A stretch of 64,000 nucleotides of DNA from Streptomyces liliifuscus (GTDB taxonomy: Bacteria; Actinomycetota; Actinomycetes; Streptomycetales; Streptomycetaceae). Position numbers and translations under genes: made by a program. The notes beneath the pieces were generated by a model. It was not told where the DNA came from and ran no database searches. It was given only the letters and a program-made list of their open reading frames with translations. Of the stretch, positions 43,601 to 51,352 are shown piece after piece. Location of the stretch: positions 868,001 through 932,000 of the forward strand of contig NZ_CP066831.1 in the NCBI RefSeq assembly GCF_016598615.1, read 5' to 3'. Position 1 is the first letter of the stretch. Every line of letters begins with the position of its first letter.

Positions 43601-44011
43601 CGACTGGTCGAGCATCGCGGGGCTGCCGCTCGACCCGCTGTTCTCCAGCAGGTGTTCGGCCCGGGCCACCGTCTTCGCCAGGCGGTGGAGGGGGCCGTGA
43701 GGATCGGCGCGGGCCATGACGAGTCCGTCGGCGACGTGCGGGGGCAGTTCACCCGGCAGCACTCCGGCGACCTTGCCGAACAGGGTGAAGGCCAACTGGG
43801 CTTCCTCGCCGCCGAGTTCACCGGCGGCGAGCGCACGGAACTGATACAGCCAGGCCACCGCTGCGACACCCTCGGGGGTGGGACGTACGGCCACCGCCCG
43901 GGAGGCTTCCCGGGCCGCCTCGTCCCCCGACACCGCGTCCGTGTCGCCGGCACGGAACCGTTCCAGGCGCTCACGCACATGATCGAGCGCTGTCCCGGAG
44001 AAGTCGGACAC
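40637..44011 (-). CDS. TPR-repeat CHAT-domain (caspase-like) protein
   Basis: The 1124-residue protein has about 750 residues of tetratricopeptide-like helical hairpins (for example DAPRRHDALGLLGRALRRRY, ALEHARQSVDLAAENGTV, AANQLGVLHAGAGEWAAAEE) and a C-terminal CHAT domain. The caspase-like dyad is visible: His989 in WFHFAGHGTQN and Cys1035 in AFLSACQTAVG, with the family's GFAHVVATQWTV and FVHFGP end. Such proteins are candidate proteases in bacterial conflict and regulated-death systems; TPRs bind the trigger or substrate. The GTG at 44011 has GGAGG 10 bases upstream, inside the previous gene's end. It is cotranscribed with a small membrane-anchored protein 5 bases upstream. Confidence 0.9.
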   Translation of the reverse strand: MSDFSGTALDHVRERLERFRAGDTDAVSGDEAAREASRAVAVRPTPEGVAAVAWLYQFRALAAGELGGEEAQLAFTLFGKVAGVLPGELPPHVADGLVMARADPHGPLHRLAKTVARAEHLLENSGSSGSPAMLDQSIEMLTRALDTWPADAPRRHDALGLLGRALRRRYAFDPGELWRLDNAVSVLTDAVAAIPAGDLLGHTHAHALCSACLDRHDSTGDLRDLEAADQANAQALRLVVAGDPQRPRLLIQRADVLRSRTSAGADSHWLEEAAAVCREAVRTVSGDNPARPYVHATAANVLGDCYVYGHDPAVLDEAIDCSRTAMGGVPEEDDRSSVVANHGRLLMLRARHTGDPADLGAAEDALAATVGALPPGHSGRTAYQSDLADTLYERHRATGDEACLREALEHARQSVDLAAENGTVVPALLNSLGRILIARYETIGDPTELAEGVERLRQAEEQSPPGSRMRGIALVHLGNGLVLQAALAVGTARRNQAYAEAMTVLNAAVDALPPGPDRQLALNNLATLVRRHDADDRPDALRRAHRAFREILSSAVPESQAHELAALNLALNLMDEHEAESAGDERAGDGPLSEAERLLRAAYRQQRPGMHAYATVTCALARCLALRATAEGRGDLYTEAVALLRSVTAAGDGCSLAGRASAANQLGVLHAGAGEWAAAEEAYAEGIDLLSRAAAPQLGRAAQERNLGAFFGLASDAAASALGAGRPARAVELLEKGRGLLLPTLRHDPRPSTAHPVADGRTVAVINIGRLRCDALIVRDGAITVVPLPRLSHAALIRQAGTFLWAVQRSQDPACPREDLYKAQHVAVPGVLRWLWHTTVRPVLDALGLTAPAGRGTPWPRIWWCPTGLMSFLPLHAAGDHGSLYDGSTGDGALDRVVSSYAPTLRTLEAAARRADALRGCSDRGPGDGGLLVVAPEAPGTAGLPQVPREVAAIRSHRPGSTVLFGAQATKERILQEVPRHAWFHFAGHGTQNAEVADSASLLPHDYLSGGLRIGLSDLGELSLDGAQLAFLSACQTAVGHLTLADEHTHIAGLLQAMGFAHVVATQWTVRDGAAAEVAAEFHRLAALYGNTFDPAFALHAAVREIRNTRPRPYEWAPFVHFGP

Positions 44012-44016
44012 GGCGT

Positions 44017-44562
44017 TCAGTCCTCCATCTCCCAGATCCCGAAGGGCAGTTCGTCTCCGAAGTTCCACAGCCTGCTGTCCGGGCCGGTCAGCATCTGCTC
44101 CAGATCGGGTATCCAGTCGCGCAGCGCCTGGTGCGTCGACGGCCGCCACGCCCACAGGAAGTCGATCATGTCGTCCGGGACCATCTCCAGCTTCTGGTCG
44201 TCGTCACCACCCCCTCGGAAGCGGTTCGTGAAGCGTTCGTGGGCCTCCATGTCGCCGGTCTTCTGGAACCACAGGACGGCATTGAGGGTCAGCATCTGCC
44301 CGATGTACTCGATGAGTGCGAGCAAGTTCTGCGGCGAGGGCTCCTTGCCCACGGCGAACAGGACGCCGTGGTAGAAGTCGGGGAACAACGGGGGGATGTC
44401 CCGGGTTTCGACACCCCGCGACGGGGCGGCGGGCCCGCGCGCAACAGGTGCGCTGTCACGGCTGGGCCCCGGTGAGGCCGTAGACGTGGACATGGTCTTG
44501 CGCACGGCGGCCAGGACCAGCCACACCAGCGCAATCAGTATGAGCAGCAGGAAGAAATTCAT
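44017..44562 (-). CDS. Single-pass membrane-anchored partner of the CHAT protein
   Basis: The 181-residue protein starts with one transmembrane helix (residues 2-19, NFFLLLILIALVWLVLAA), followed by a short Pro/Ser linker and a soluble domain: DIPPLFPDFYHGVLFAVG, NLLALIEYIGQMLTLNAV, MIDFLWAWRPSTHQALRDW, ending LPFGIWEMED. No known family is apparent. It ends 5 bases before the CHAT start codon, so it is tightly coupled to it and could be the substrate, the inhibitor or the membrane tether. A 15-bp palindrome lies upstream. Confidence 0.7.
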   Translation of the reverse strand: MNFFLLLILIALVWLVLAAVRKTMSTSTASPGPSRDSAPVARGPAAPSRGVETRDIPPLFPDFYHGVLFAVGKEPSPQNLLALIEYIGQMLTLNAVLWFQKTGDMEAHERFTNRFRGGGDDDQKLEMVPDDMIDFLWAWRPSTHQALRDWIPDLEQMLTGPDSRLWNFGDELPFGIWEMED

Positions 44563-44628
44563 CGCCTGTCCCCCATGCGACGGCTACGGCTCCACCACTA
44601 TGAGGCACAACAGCCCCCAGACATACCC

Positions 44629-44643
44629 AACTTCATTGAAGTT
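44629..44643. promoter_or_regulatory. Palindrome upstream of the CHAT operon
   Basis: AACTTCA-T-TGAAGTT is a perfect 15-bp inverted repeat 67 bases before the start of the membrane-anchored gene. It differs from the AT-rich boxes of the CoA locus and may be a separate operator or promoter element for this module. Confidence 0.5.
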
Positions 44644-44686
44644 CTGCCAAGGCATCAGAAGTCGGAAGAAACTGGGGACGGCGGCC

Positions 44687-45451
44687 TCACCCGATGAGTG
44701 TCCGCCCGCCCTCCAGCATCAGCGTCGCCCCGGTCAGATACACCATGTCGTCGCTGACGAGTGCGGCCACCGCCCGGCCTATGTCCGTCTCCGGGGCGCC
44801 GAGTCGGCCCAGCGGAATCTCGCGGGCGAGTTCCGCGGCCTTCTGCGGGTGCGCGGCCAGGTACTCCTCCGCCGCCGGGCTGAGTGCGGCGGGGCAGATG
44901 ACGTTCACGCGGATCCCGTACGCACCCCACTCCCGCGCGGCGACCCGGGTCAGCCCGCGGATCGCCTCCTTGGCCATCGCGTACGCCGCGAAGGTCGCCT
45001 CGCCCTGCACGGCCGCCGAGGAGCCGAGATTGACGACGCTGCCGCGGGTCTCCTTGAGGTGGGGCAGGGCGGCCTGCATCGCATGGAAGACAGCCAACGG
45101 GCCGCTGCGGTAGGTGAGTTCGACATCCTCGTACGACGTGCTCTCCAACCGGCGCTGGACCGAGGACTGCGCGTTGTTGACGAGTACGTCGAGCCCGCCG
45201 AACTCGCGTACGGTCTCGGCCACCATGCGGTCGACGTCGGCACGTTCGCCCACGTCCCCGACGACGGTGTACGCCCTCCCCCCACGCTCGGCGATCTCCC
45301 CGGCGGTGTCCTTGAGCTTGCTCTCGGTACGGCCGGTGATCACCACGGCCGCTCCCTCGGCGGCGAGCGCGAGCGCGATGCCGCGGCCGACCCCCTGCCC
45401 TCCGCCGGTGACCAGAGCCGTCTTCCCGGCCAGCCGTGTGCCTCGCTGCAT
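44687..45451 (-). CDS. Short-chain dehydrogenase/reductase
   Basis: The 254-residue classical SDR has TALVTGGGQGVGRGIALAL, the VLVNNAQSSVQRR variant of the NNAG motif, the catalytic pair in YAMAKEAIRGLTR, and TGATLMLEGGRTL at the C-terminus. ITGRTESK after the second strand suggests NADP(H) preference. The start overlaps the stop of the SnoaL-like gene (TGATG). It is the last gene of a four-gene operon (48412-44687) and probably oxidises or reduces a hydroxyl group on the intermediate handled by the paired dehydrogenases. Confidence 0.87.
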   Translation of the reverse strand: MQRGTRLAGKTALVTGGGQGVGRGIALALAAEGAAVVITGRTESKLKDTAGEIAERGGRAYTVVGDVGERADVDRMVAETVREFGGLDVLVNNAQSSVQRRLESTSYEDVELTYRSGPLAVFHAMQAALPHLKETRGSVVNLGSSAAVQGEATFAAYAMAKEAIRGLTRVAAREWGAYGIRVNVICPAALSPAAEEYLAAHPQKAAELAREIPLGRLGAPETDIGRAVAALVSDDMVYLTGATLMLEGGRTLIG

Positions 45452-46020
45452 CACATGTCCTTCCAGAAGGGCTCCCATGAGGGAAAGGCGTCCGGGAGCG
45501 CCGGTTCTCCGGACCCCTCCCAGCCGTTGAAGCCCACCGCCTGGGGGCGCTCGGTCACATCGGCCGCGTACCAGTGCTGCTCACGGCGGCGGGAGAAGTA
45601 CCACTCGCCGTCCACGCGCGCGTAGTCGTCCCGGTAGCGGATCGCCATCACGATCCACCGGTCGCCCACCTCGTGCTCGGCACGGCAGTAGACGGAACCG
45701 GTCGCCGTGTCAGGGTCGGTGAACTCGATGCGGTGGCCGCAGATCTGGTGGACCGACCGGCGGAAGCCACGGACGAGGGGCTCGATGTACGCACGCAGCG
45801 CTTCCCGGCCCCGGCCGTGCCGCCCCATCTCCACGTCCGGCCGGAAGCAGCCGACCCAGGCGTCGAGGTCGCGGGCGTCCACGGCGAGCGCGTAGCGGAC
45901 CGGCAGTTGCTGAATGGCGAGGTGCGACTCGATGCGGTCGATCCGGTCCTCCAAGGACCGGCCCGCAGCGCCCGGAGAACAGCCGGCCGCGTTCAGAGGC
46001 CCGCTCGCGGCGTCGCTCAT
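45451..46020 (-). CDS. SnoaL/NTF2-like small enzyme or lyase
   Basis: The 189-residue protein has the NTF2-like SnoaL_4 layout: LEDRIDRIESHLAIQQLPVR, ALAVDARDLDAWVGCFRPDV, then a curved sheet with HQICGHRIEFTDPDTATGSV and WIVMAIRYRDDYARVDGEWY. Members include scytalone-dehydratase-like enzymes, isomerases and ring-hydroxylating small subunits; the visible Asp (DLDAW) and His (QICGH) could be catalytic. The C-terminal tail with SWEPFWKDM is an extension. It overlaps both neighbours by ATGA and TGATG. Confidence 0.75.
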   Translation of the reverse strand: MSDAASGPLNAAGCSPGAAGRSLEDRIDRIESHLAIQQLPVRYALAVDARDLDAWVGCFRPDVEMGRHGRGREALRAYIEPLVRGFRRSVHQICGHRIEFTDPDTATGSVYCRAEHEVGDRWIVMAIRYRDDYARVDGEWYFSRRREQHWYAADVTERPQAVGFNGWEGSGEPALPDAFPSWEPFWKDM

Positions 46021-47273
46021 GGCCGGGGCTCCTTCGGCAGGCCGAGGACCTGTTCCCCGATGATGTTGCGCTGGATCTCGCTCGACCCGCCGTAGATCGT
46101 CTCCGCGAGCGACAGCAGGAAGGAGCGCTGCCGGGTGTCCAGGCCGTAGTCCTCACCGACGATCTGTCCGGCGGGCCCGGCCAACTCCATGGCCAGGTGG
46201 CCGAGTTGCTGGTGCCGGGTCGAGGCGTACAGCTTGGCGGTTGTGGCCTGCGGTCCGGGCGTGCGGCCCGCGGTCAGTTCGGCGATGGTCCGCAGGTTGG
46301 TGGTGCGCATGATGCGTACGGAGATCCAGGCGTCCACGATCCGGCGGCGCAGCATCGGGTCGTCGAGCGCGCCCCGCTCGCGGGCCAGACCGATCAGCGA
46401 CTCGGCCTCTCGCTCGAAGGTGAGCTGCTGGGGCAGCAGAGTGGTGCCGCGTTCGATGCCGAGGGTGGCCATCGCCGTGCGCCAGCCCTGGCCGATCTCG
46501 CCCACGACCATGTCGGCATCGGTGCGCGCGTCGGAGAGGAAGACCTCGGCGAACTCGTCCTGGCCCGCGAGGTTGCGGATGGGCCGGATCTCCACCCCCG
46601 GCTGGTCGGCGGGGACGAGCAGCATGGTCAGTCCCTTGTGCCGCCGGGAGTCGGGGTCGGTCCGGGTGAGGACGTAGAGCCAGTCGGCGTGGATGCCGAA
46701 GGAGGTCCACACCTTCTGCCCGCTGACCACCCACTCGCCCCCGCTCTCGACTCCGGTCGGGCGGGAGGTGCCCCCGAAGGAGGTGCCCCCGTCGTCTCGC
46801 TCGGCCCGCATGCCCCCGTCGGCGCGCTCGGCCCGCGTGCGCACGGAGGCCAGATCGGAGCCGGCGCCCGGTTCGCTGAAGCCCTGGCCCCAGAGTTCCT
46901 CGACAGAGAGGATCGGCGGCAGGAAGCGCTTCTTCTGCGCCTCGCTGCCCATCGCGAGGAGCATCGGTCCGAGGAGGTCGAGGGCGTTGCCAGTGGCCCG
47001 GTAGGGCGCGTTCGCGCGGGCGTACTCGTACTCGAAGACGATCTCCTCAAGGAGCCCGAGCCCCCGACCGCCGTACTCCCGCGGCCAGCCGACCCCCAGC
47101 CAGTTCCCGGCCGCCAGCTCACGGTCCCAGGCGAGGCGGACCTCCCAGGCCGCCCCGTCGGTGGGGCCGCCCACGCCCCGGTGCTCGGCGAACTCCCCCA
47201 CGAGGTGTTCGGCCAGCCAGTCCCGCAGCTCGTCGCGGAAGTCGCGTACCGCGGGCCCGAAGTCCAGCTCCAT
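46017..47273 (-). CDS. Acyl-CoA dehydrogenase (paired subunit A)
   Basis: The 418-residue acyl-CoA dehydrogenase has WLGVGWPREYGGRGLGL, QGFSEPGAGSDLASVRTRA, GQKVWTSFGIHADWLYVL, and the C-terminal TIYGGSSEIQRNIIGEQVLG. The usual YEGT glutamate position is glycine (YGGS). About 25 extra residues (149-178, bases 46740-46829) of repeated Arg/Asp/Gly sequence break the loop before GGEWVVSGQK. The ATG at 47273 follows AAGGAG. It lies 20 bases after a second, shorter acyl-CoA dehydrogenase; adjacent pairs like this form alpha2beta2 enzymes for steroid side chains (ChsE type), so a heterotetramer is likely. Confidence 0.9.
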   Translation of the reverse strand: MELDFGPAVRDFRDELRDWLAEHLVGEFAEHRGVGGPTDGAAWEVRLAWDRELAAGNWLGVGWPREYGGRGLGLLEEIVFEYEYARANAPYRATGNALDLLGPMLLAMGSEAQKKRFLPPILSVEELWGQGFSEPGAGSDLASVRTRAERADGGMRAERDDGGTSFGGTSRPTGVESGGEWVVSGQKVWTSFGIHADWLYVLTRTDPDSRRHKGLTMLLVPADQPGVEIRPIRNLAGQDEFAEVFLSDARTDADMVVGEIGQGWRTAMATLGIERGTTLLPQQLTFEREAESLIGLARERGALDDPMLRRRIVDAWISVRIMRTTNLRTIAELTAGRTPGPQATTAKLYASTRHQQLGHLAMELAGPAGQIVGEDYGLDTRQRSFLLSLAETIYGGSSEIQRNIIGEQVLGLPKEPRP

Positions 47274-47293
47274 GCCAGCTCCTTTGCCGGTGA

Positions 47294-48412
47294 TCAGATG
47301 CCGAGCCGGGTGGCGAGCAGCTCCCGGTGGTACGACGGTGTGCCGAGCAGCACCTCGGAGCTCTTGGCCCGCTTGAGGTAGAGGTGCGCGGGGTGCTCCC
47401 AGGTGAAGCCGATGCCGCCATGGACCTGGATGTTGTCGCCTGCGACCCTCGTGAAGGCCTCCGAGCAGAACGCCTGGGCAAGCGCCGCCGAGATCGCGAT
47501 CTCCGCCTCGTCGCCCGTGTCCAGCGCCCACAGTCCGCCGTACGCGGCCGAGCGGGCGGACTCGATCTCCACGAGCATGTCGGCGCACTTGTGCTTGATC
47601 CCCTGGAACGAGCCGATGGGCCGTCCGTACTGCTCGCGGATCCTGGCGTGCTCCACGGCGGCGTCCAGTGCGGTGGCCGCTCCCCCGACCTGTTCGGCGG
47701 CCAGCAGTACGGAGGCCGTGGCGAGGGTGCGTTCGAGGCCCGGCCAGGCCGCGCCCTCGGGGCCCAGTAGGCGGGCGGCGGTGTTCGTGAACTCCACTCG
47801 GGCCTGCTTGCGCGTCTGGTCGAGTGTCGGGAGGGGCGTACGGACGAGGCCCGGCGCTTGGGCTTCGACGGCGAACAGGCTGACGCCGGACGGTGTGCGG
47901 GCGGCGACCAGGAGCAGATCGGCCAGATGCCCGTCGAGAACGTATGTCTTTACGCCGGTCAGTCGCCAACCGCCCGCCCCGTCATGGGCGTTGAGCGTGA
48001 TGCCCGACTCGTCCCACCGGCCGTTCTCCTCGGTGAGCGCGAGCGTGGCGACGGTCTCGCCGGAGGCGATGCCCGGGAGAAGGTCGCCGCGGGCGGTCTC
48101 GTCGTCGCAGCGCAGCAATATCTCGGCGGCCAGGGCGACGGAGGCGAAGTACGGCGCGCACAGCAGCGCGCGGCCCGTCTCCTCGAAGACGACGCCGAGG
48201 TCCACGTAGCCGAAGCCCGAGCCGCCGTACTTCTCCGGCACGGCCAGTCCCTGCAGGCCGATCTCAGTGGCCATCCGCTGCCAGACGGCCGGGTCGTACC
48301 CGCTCGGGTCGGCGGCCAGGCGGCGTACGTCGGCCTCCGTGGCGTGCCTGGTGAGGAACGACCGTACGACCTTGCGCAGTTCGTCCTGTTCCTCGCTGAA
48401 GGTGAGATCCAT
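47294..48412 (-). CDS. Acyl-CoA dehydrogenase (paired subunit B)
   Basis: The 372-residue acyl-CoA dehydrogenase begins MDLTFSEEQDELRKVVRSFL and has GLAVPEKYGGSGFGYVDLG, LALTEENGRWDESG, and the C-terminal IQVHGGIGFTWEHPAHLYLK, in place of the GxxEIQ end. This C-terminal form is typical for the second member of actinobacterial paired dehydrogenases and closely resembles the protein at 53338. It is the first gene of the operon and faces the crotonase at 48531 across an AT-rich operator. Confidence 0.9.
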   Translation of the reverse strand: MDLTFSEEQDELRKVVRSFLTRHATEADVRRLAADPSGYDPAVWQRMATEIGLQGLAVPEKYGGSGFGYVDLGVVFEETGRALLCAPYFASVALAAEILLRCDDETARGDLLPGIASGETVATLALTEENGRWDESGITLNAHDGAGGWRLTGVKTYVLDGHLADLLLVAARTPSGVSLFAVEAQAPGLVRTPLPTLDQTRKQARVEFTNTAARLLGPEGAAWPGLERTLATASVLLAAEQVGGAATALDAAVEHARIREQYGRPIGSFQGIKHKCADMLVEIESARSAAYGGLWALDTGDEAEIAISAALAQAFCSEAFTRVAGDNIQVHGGIGFTWEHPAHLYLKRAKSSEVLLGTPSYHRELLATRLGI

Positions 48413-48482
48413 GCCGAGCTTCCCGTCCTCGGTGCGACCGGGCGCAACAGGCTTGCCACCCGCTTGCCGCTCACCGCTCGAT

Positions 48483-48502
48483 ACAGTTAGATAATTATAG
48501 TA
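48483..48502. promoter_or_regulatory. Class 2 operator between paired dehydrogenases and crotonase
   Basis: AGTTAGATAATTATAG (48485-48500) is identical to 31474-31489. It lies in the 118-base divergent spacer and could control both directions. Confidence 0.7.
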
Positions 48503-48530
48503 TCCGCACTGAATACACCAGGAGCGCGAC

Positions 48531-49352
48531 GTGACCGATCTCTATGACCAGTTCACGAGCCTGACGTTCGAGCGGCCCGCGTCCGGCGTGCTCCGTATCG
48601 TGCTCGACGCCCCGAACCTCAACGCCGTGGACCCTCGGATGCACGGTGAGCTCGCCGATGTCTGGCCGGTCGTCGACCGGGACGAACAGACGCGTGCGGT
48701 GCTGGTCCAGGGAGCGGGCAAGGCGTTCTCGGCCGGCGGGACCTTCGATTCCATCGATGCCCTGACCGAGGAGTACGCGGTGCGTGCCCGGGTCATGCGT
48801 GAGGCGCGGGACATGGTGTACGGGGTGATCAACTGCTCCAAGCCGGTGGTCTCCGCCATTCACGGCCCGGCCGTCGGCGCCGGGCTGGTCGTCGGCATGC
48901 TGGCGGACATCTCCATCGCCGGGCGCAGGGCGAAGATCGTCGACGGGCACACACGACTCGGGGTCGCGGCCGGTGACCACGCCGCCATCTGCTGGCCGCT
49001 GCTGTGCGGTATGGCCAAGGCCAAGTACTACCTGCTGACCTGCGAGACGCTCACCGGCGAGGAGGCCGAGCGCATCGGCCTCGTGTCGAAGTGCGTCGAC
49101 GACGAGGACGTACACGCGGAGGGTCTGCGGGTGGCCACCGCCCTGGCCGCCGGGCCCGCCAGTGCCATCAGCTGGACCAAGCGGTCCCTCAACCACTGGT
49201 ACCGCACCGCTCAGCCGATCTTCGAGGCCTCGCTGGGGCTCGAGTTCTTCGGATTCGGCGGGCACGAGGTCGTCGAAGGACTGGCCGCCCATCGCGAGAA
49301 GCGCGCCCCGGACTTCGAGGGCGTGGCGGACAAGCACCCGATCGACCTCTGA
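48531..49352 (+). CDS. Enoyl-CoA hydratase/isomerase (crotonase)
   Basis: The 273-residue crotonase has [15 protein letters not shown], the oxyanion segment [36 protein letters not shown] and then [16 protein letters not shown]. The second acid is Asp (AGD) and the first canonical Glu is missing; the same AGD form occurs in the crotonase at 52538, so the two are a subgroup. The exact reaction is open. The GTG start follows GGAGCG. The MaoC-like gene follows on the same strand after 65 bases. Confidence 0.88.
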   Translation: MTDLYDQFTSLTFERPASGVLRIVLDAPNLNAVDPRMHGELADVWPVVDRDEQTRAVLVQGAGKAFSAGGTFDSIDALTEEYAVRARVMREARDMVYGVINCSKPVVSAIHGPAVGAGLVVGMLADISIAGRRAKIVDGHTRLGVAAGDHAAICWPLLCGMAKAKYYLLTCETLTGEEAERIGLVSKCVDDEDVHAEGLRVATALAAGPASAISWTKRSLNHWYRTAQPIFEASLGLEFFGFGGHEVVEGLAAHREKRAPDFEGVADKHPIDL

Positions 49353-49417
49353 CCGACGGACACCCACGGAACCCCACAGACGCCTGCGAACGCCCACAAG
49401 TACATGAGGAGCCCGCC

Positions 49418-49918
49418 ATGACATCGGAGTACACCGCCACCGAGATCCCTGCGCTGGTCGAGGGGATGACGTACGAGGAGATGCCGAAGGGCCAGATCTT
49501 CCGGACCGCCCGCCGCACCGTCACCGAGACGGACCTGGTCAACTTCATCACCTGGGGCGGCTTCAACGAGCCGCTGTTCTGGGACGCCTCGCACGCCGCG
49601 GACGGCGGCTACACGGGCCGACTGGTCCCGGGGGCGCTGACGTACTGCATCGCCGAGGGACTCGTACTGCAGACGAACGTGCTGCACGGCACGGGCCTCG
49701 CCTTCCTGCACATGGAGCTGACGGTGCAGGGGCCGGTGTACGTCGGCGACACGCTGTACGCCGTCGTGGAGACCACGGACTCCCGCCCGTCCAGCAAGCC
49801 AGGCAGGGGTGTGGTGACCAGCCGGATCACCGTACGCAACCAGCGGGACGAGGACGTGCTCGTCTACACCCCGGTGCGACTGATCCGGGGCAGGGACTAC
49901 GGAGCTCCGACGCTCTGA
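49418..49918 (+). CDS. MaoC-like hot-dog protein with altered catalytic motif
   Basis: The 166-residue hot-dog protein has GQIFRTARRTVTETDLVNF, GFNEPLFWDASHA at the place of the hydratase motif DxNPxH, and RLVPGALTYCIAEGLVLQ in place of the FAHGM segment. The Asp and His of active R-hydratases are therefore absent, so it may bind acyl-CoA without hydrating it or use other residues. The C-terminal sheet ends VYTPVRLIRGRDYGAP. GAGGAG precedes the ATG. Its last 22 bases overlap the 3' end of the GH1-like gene on the other strand. Confidence 0.8.
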   Translation: MTSEYTATEIPALVEGMTYEEMPKGQIFRTARRTVTETDLVNFITWGGFNEPLFWDASHAADGGYTGRLVPGALTYCIAEGLVLQTNVLHGTGLAFLHMELTVQGPVYVGDTLYAVVETTDSRPSSKPGRGVVTSRITVRNQRDEDVLVYTPVRLIRGRDYGAPTL

Positions 49919-51306
49919 GCCCGGGGCCCGGTCGGCACCAGCGTCAGGCCGGCCGCGGCACCGGACGGGACCGGGCTCGCGAACGCCCCTCCACGCACCC
50001 AGTCCGAGGGCATCGGCGGACGCGGCGGGGGCTCGTGGTCCGGGACCGCCATCGCGTAGAGGCGGGTGTAGCGGAACTTCGCCTCCAGGTTGTCGAGCAC
50101 CGACCAGTACTCGTAGCCGCAGACGGGCACACCGCGTGCGATCACCCGGCCCAGCCAGGAGAGCCTGGCGCGCAGCAGCGCCCGGCGCCGGGTGTCGTCG
50201 CTGTGCCCCGTCTCGTCGACCAGGTCCAGATCGCCCATGCCGTTGTCGATGACGGACAGCGGGGGCAGCAGCTCCCCGTACAGGTCGTGGAGGTCCGCGA
50301 CGGCGTCGGCGAGCGCCTCGGGGATGAGGGGCCAGCCGTACGCCGTCGTCTCCACGTCGTCGAACGGGGTGATCGCGAAGCCGAGGCCGACGAGCAGGCG
50401 GTTCACCTCGTTGAGGGTGCCCAGGCACTTGTCGGCCGGCAGCACGTGGGGCAGGTTCTCCGGTGCGGTGACGCGGAAGGGCGTGTGCCAGGACAGGCCC
50501 AGCATGTCCTGGGCGGTGGCGATGACCTCCAGGTCGCCGGGGTGTACGCAGCCGGTGGCCTCGACCGGTGAGACGTCGTCCTCGGTCACCATGTGCTCGC
50601 CGAGCAGCATGGGGTCCAGGAAGAGGCGGTTGGTCCAGCTCTCCAGGCGTTCCAGGGCGAGGCGGTCGAAGGGGTCGTCGGTGGCCGGGTAGCCGCCGAC
50701 GAGGGTGACCGTGGTGCCGATGCGGCCGCTCGCGCCGACGGCCCTGAGTGCCTGGGTCGCGAGTCCGTTGGCGAGCAGGATGTGGTGGACCGTGGACAGA
50801 CCCGCGCGGCCGATGCCCCGGCCCGGTGTGTACATCCCGGCCACATGGTCCGCGAGTGTGGGCCCGGCCAGGTCGGTGGAGGTGATCCAGCGGGTCACGC
50901 GGTCGCCGAAGCGGCGGCCCAGTTCGGCGGCGTAGGCGGCGAAGTGTTCCGCGGTGTCGCGGGCCAGCCAGCCGCCGGAAGCCTCCAGCCAGGGCGGCAG
51001 TGACCGGTCGAGCAGTGTCAGACCGGGGCGCAGACCGAGTTCGAGCAGCGAGTCGAGGGCGCGGTCGCAGCGGTCCAGGGCCTGCCGGTCCCAGACGCCG
51101 GGGCCGTCGGGCTGCAGCCGTGGCCACCCGGCCACCATCCGGTGCGCCTCGGGCGTGACACCGACCAGCTGCCGGATGTCGTCGGTCCACTGCCTGAAGT
51201 GCCCGCCGCGCTCTGGCGGGGGCGGCGGCGGGGCCGCGATGGCATCCGCGGTGGCGACCCCCCAGTCGACACCACGGAACGATTCGTACAGGAAACCATC
51301 GCTCAT
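49897..51306 (-). CDS. GH1-family glycosidase homologue lacking both catalytic glutamates
   Basis: The 469-residue TIM-barrel protein follows the beta-glucosidase (GH1) pattern: ESFRGVDWGVATADAI, DRCDRALDSLLELGLRPGL, HFAAYAAELGRRFGDRVTRW, GDLEVIATAQDMLGLSW, and GWPLIPEALADAVADLH. At the acid/base motif TLNEP it reads ITSTDLAGP (141-149), and at the nucleophile motif ITENG it reads VIDNG (about 352-356). Both glutamates are gone, with Asp at the second place. Retaining hydrolysis of beta-glycosides therefore looks unlikely. It may bind a glycoside or catalyse something else. It stands alone behind a CATTCA-AC-TGAATG palindrome; a GTG two codons earlier is possible. Confidence 0.82.
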   Translation of the reverse strand: MSDGFLYESFRGVDWGVATADAIAAPPPPPPERGGHFRQWTDDIRQLVGVTPEAHRMVAGWPRLQPDGPGVWDRQALDRCDRALDSLLELGLRPGLTLLDRSLPPWLEASGGWLARDTAEHFAAYAAELGRRFGDRVTRWITSTDLAGPTLADHVAGMYTPGRGIGRAGLSTVHHILLANGLATQALRAVGASGRIGTTVTLVGGYPATDDPFDRLALERLESWTNRLFLDPMLLGEHMVTEDDVSPVEATGCVHPGDLEVIATAQDMLGLSWHTPFRVTAPENLPHVLPADKCLGTLNEVNRLLVGLGFAITPFDDVETTAYGWPLIPEALADAVADLHDLYGELLPPLSVIDNGMGDLDLVDETGHSDDTRRRALLRARLSWLGRVIARGVPVCGYEYWSVLDNLEAKFRYTRLYAMAVPDHEPPPRPPMPSDWVRGGAFASPVPSGAAAGLTLVPTGPRAQSVGAP

Positions 51307-51330
51307 GGTCACCGTCCAGGGCGTAATGGT

Positions 51331-51352
51331 TTAACGCATTCAACTGAATGAA
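51331..51352. promoter_or_regulatory. Palindrome upstream of the GH1-like gene
   Basis: CATTCA-AC-TGAATG (51337-51350) is a perfect 6-bp inverted repeat with a 2-base centre, next to GGTTTAACG. It is distantly like the AT-rich boxes (ATGAAT/ATTCAT core). Between it and 51543 I see no gene. Confidence 0.5.

Noticed and set aside
39236..44562. A CHAT-gasdermin or Craspase (type III-E CRISPR) system.
   Set aside because: No gasdermin-like protein is recognisable among the partners, and there is no gRAMP or CRISPR array. The CHAT protein carries TPRs, but the setting differs.
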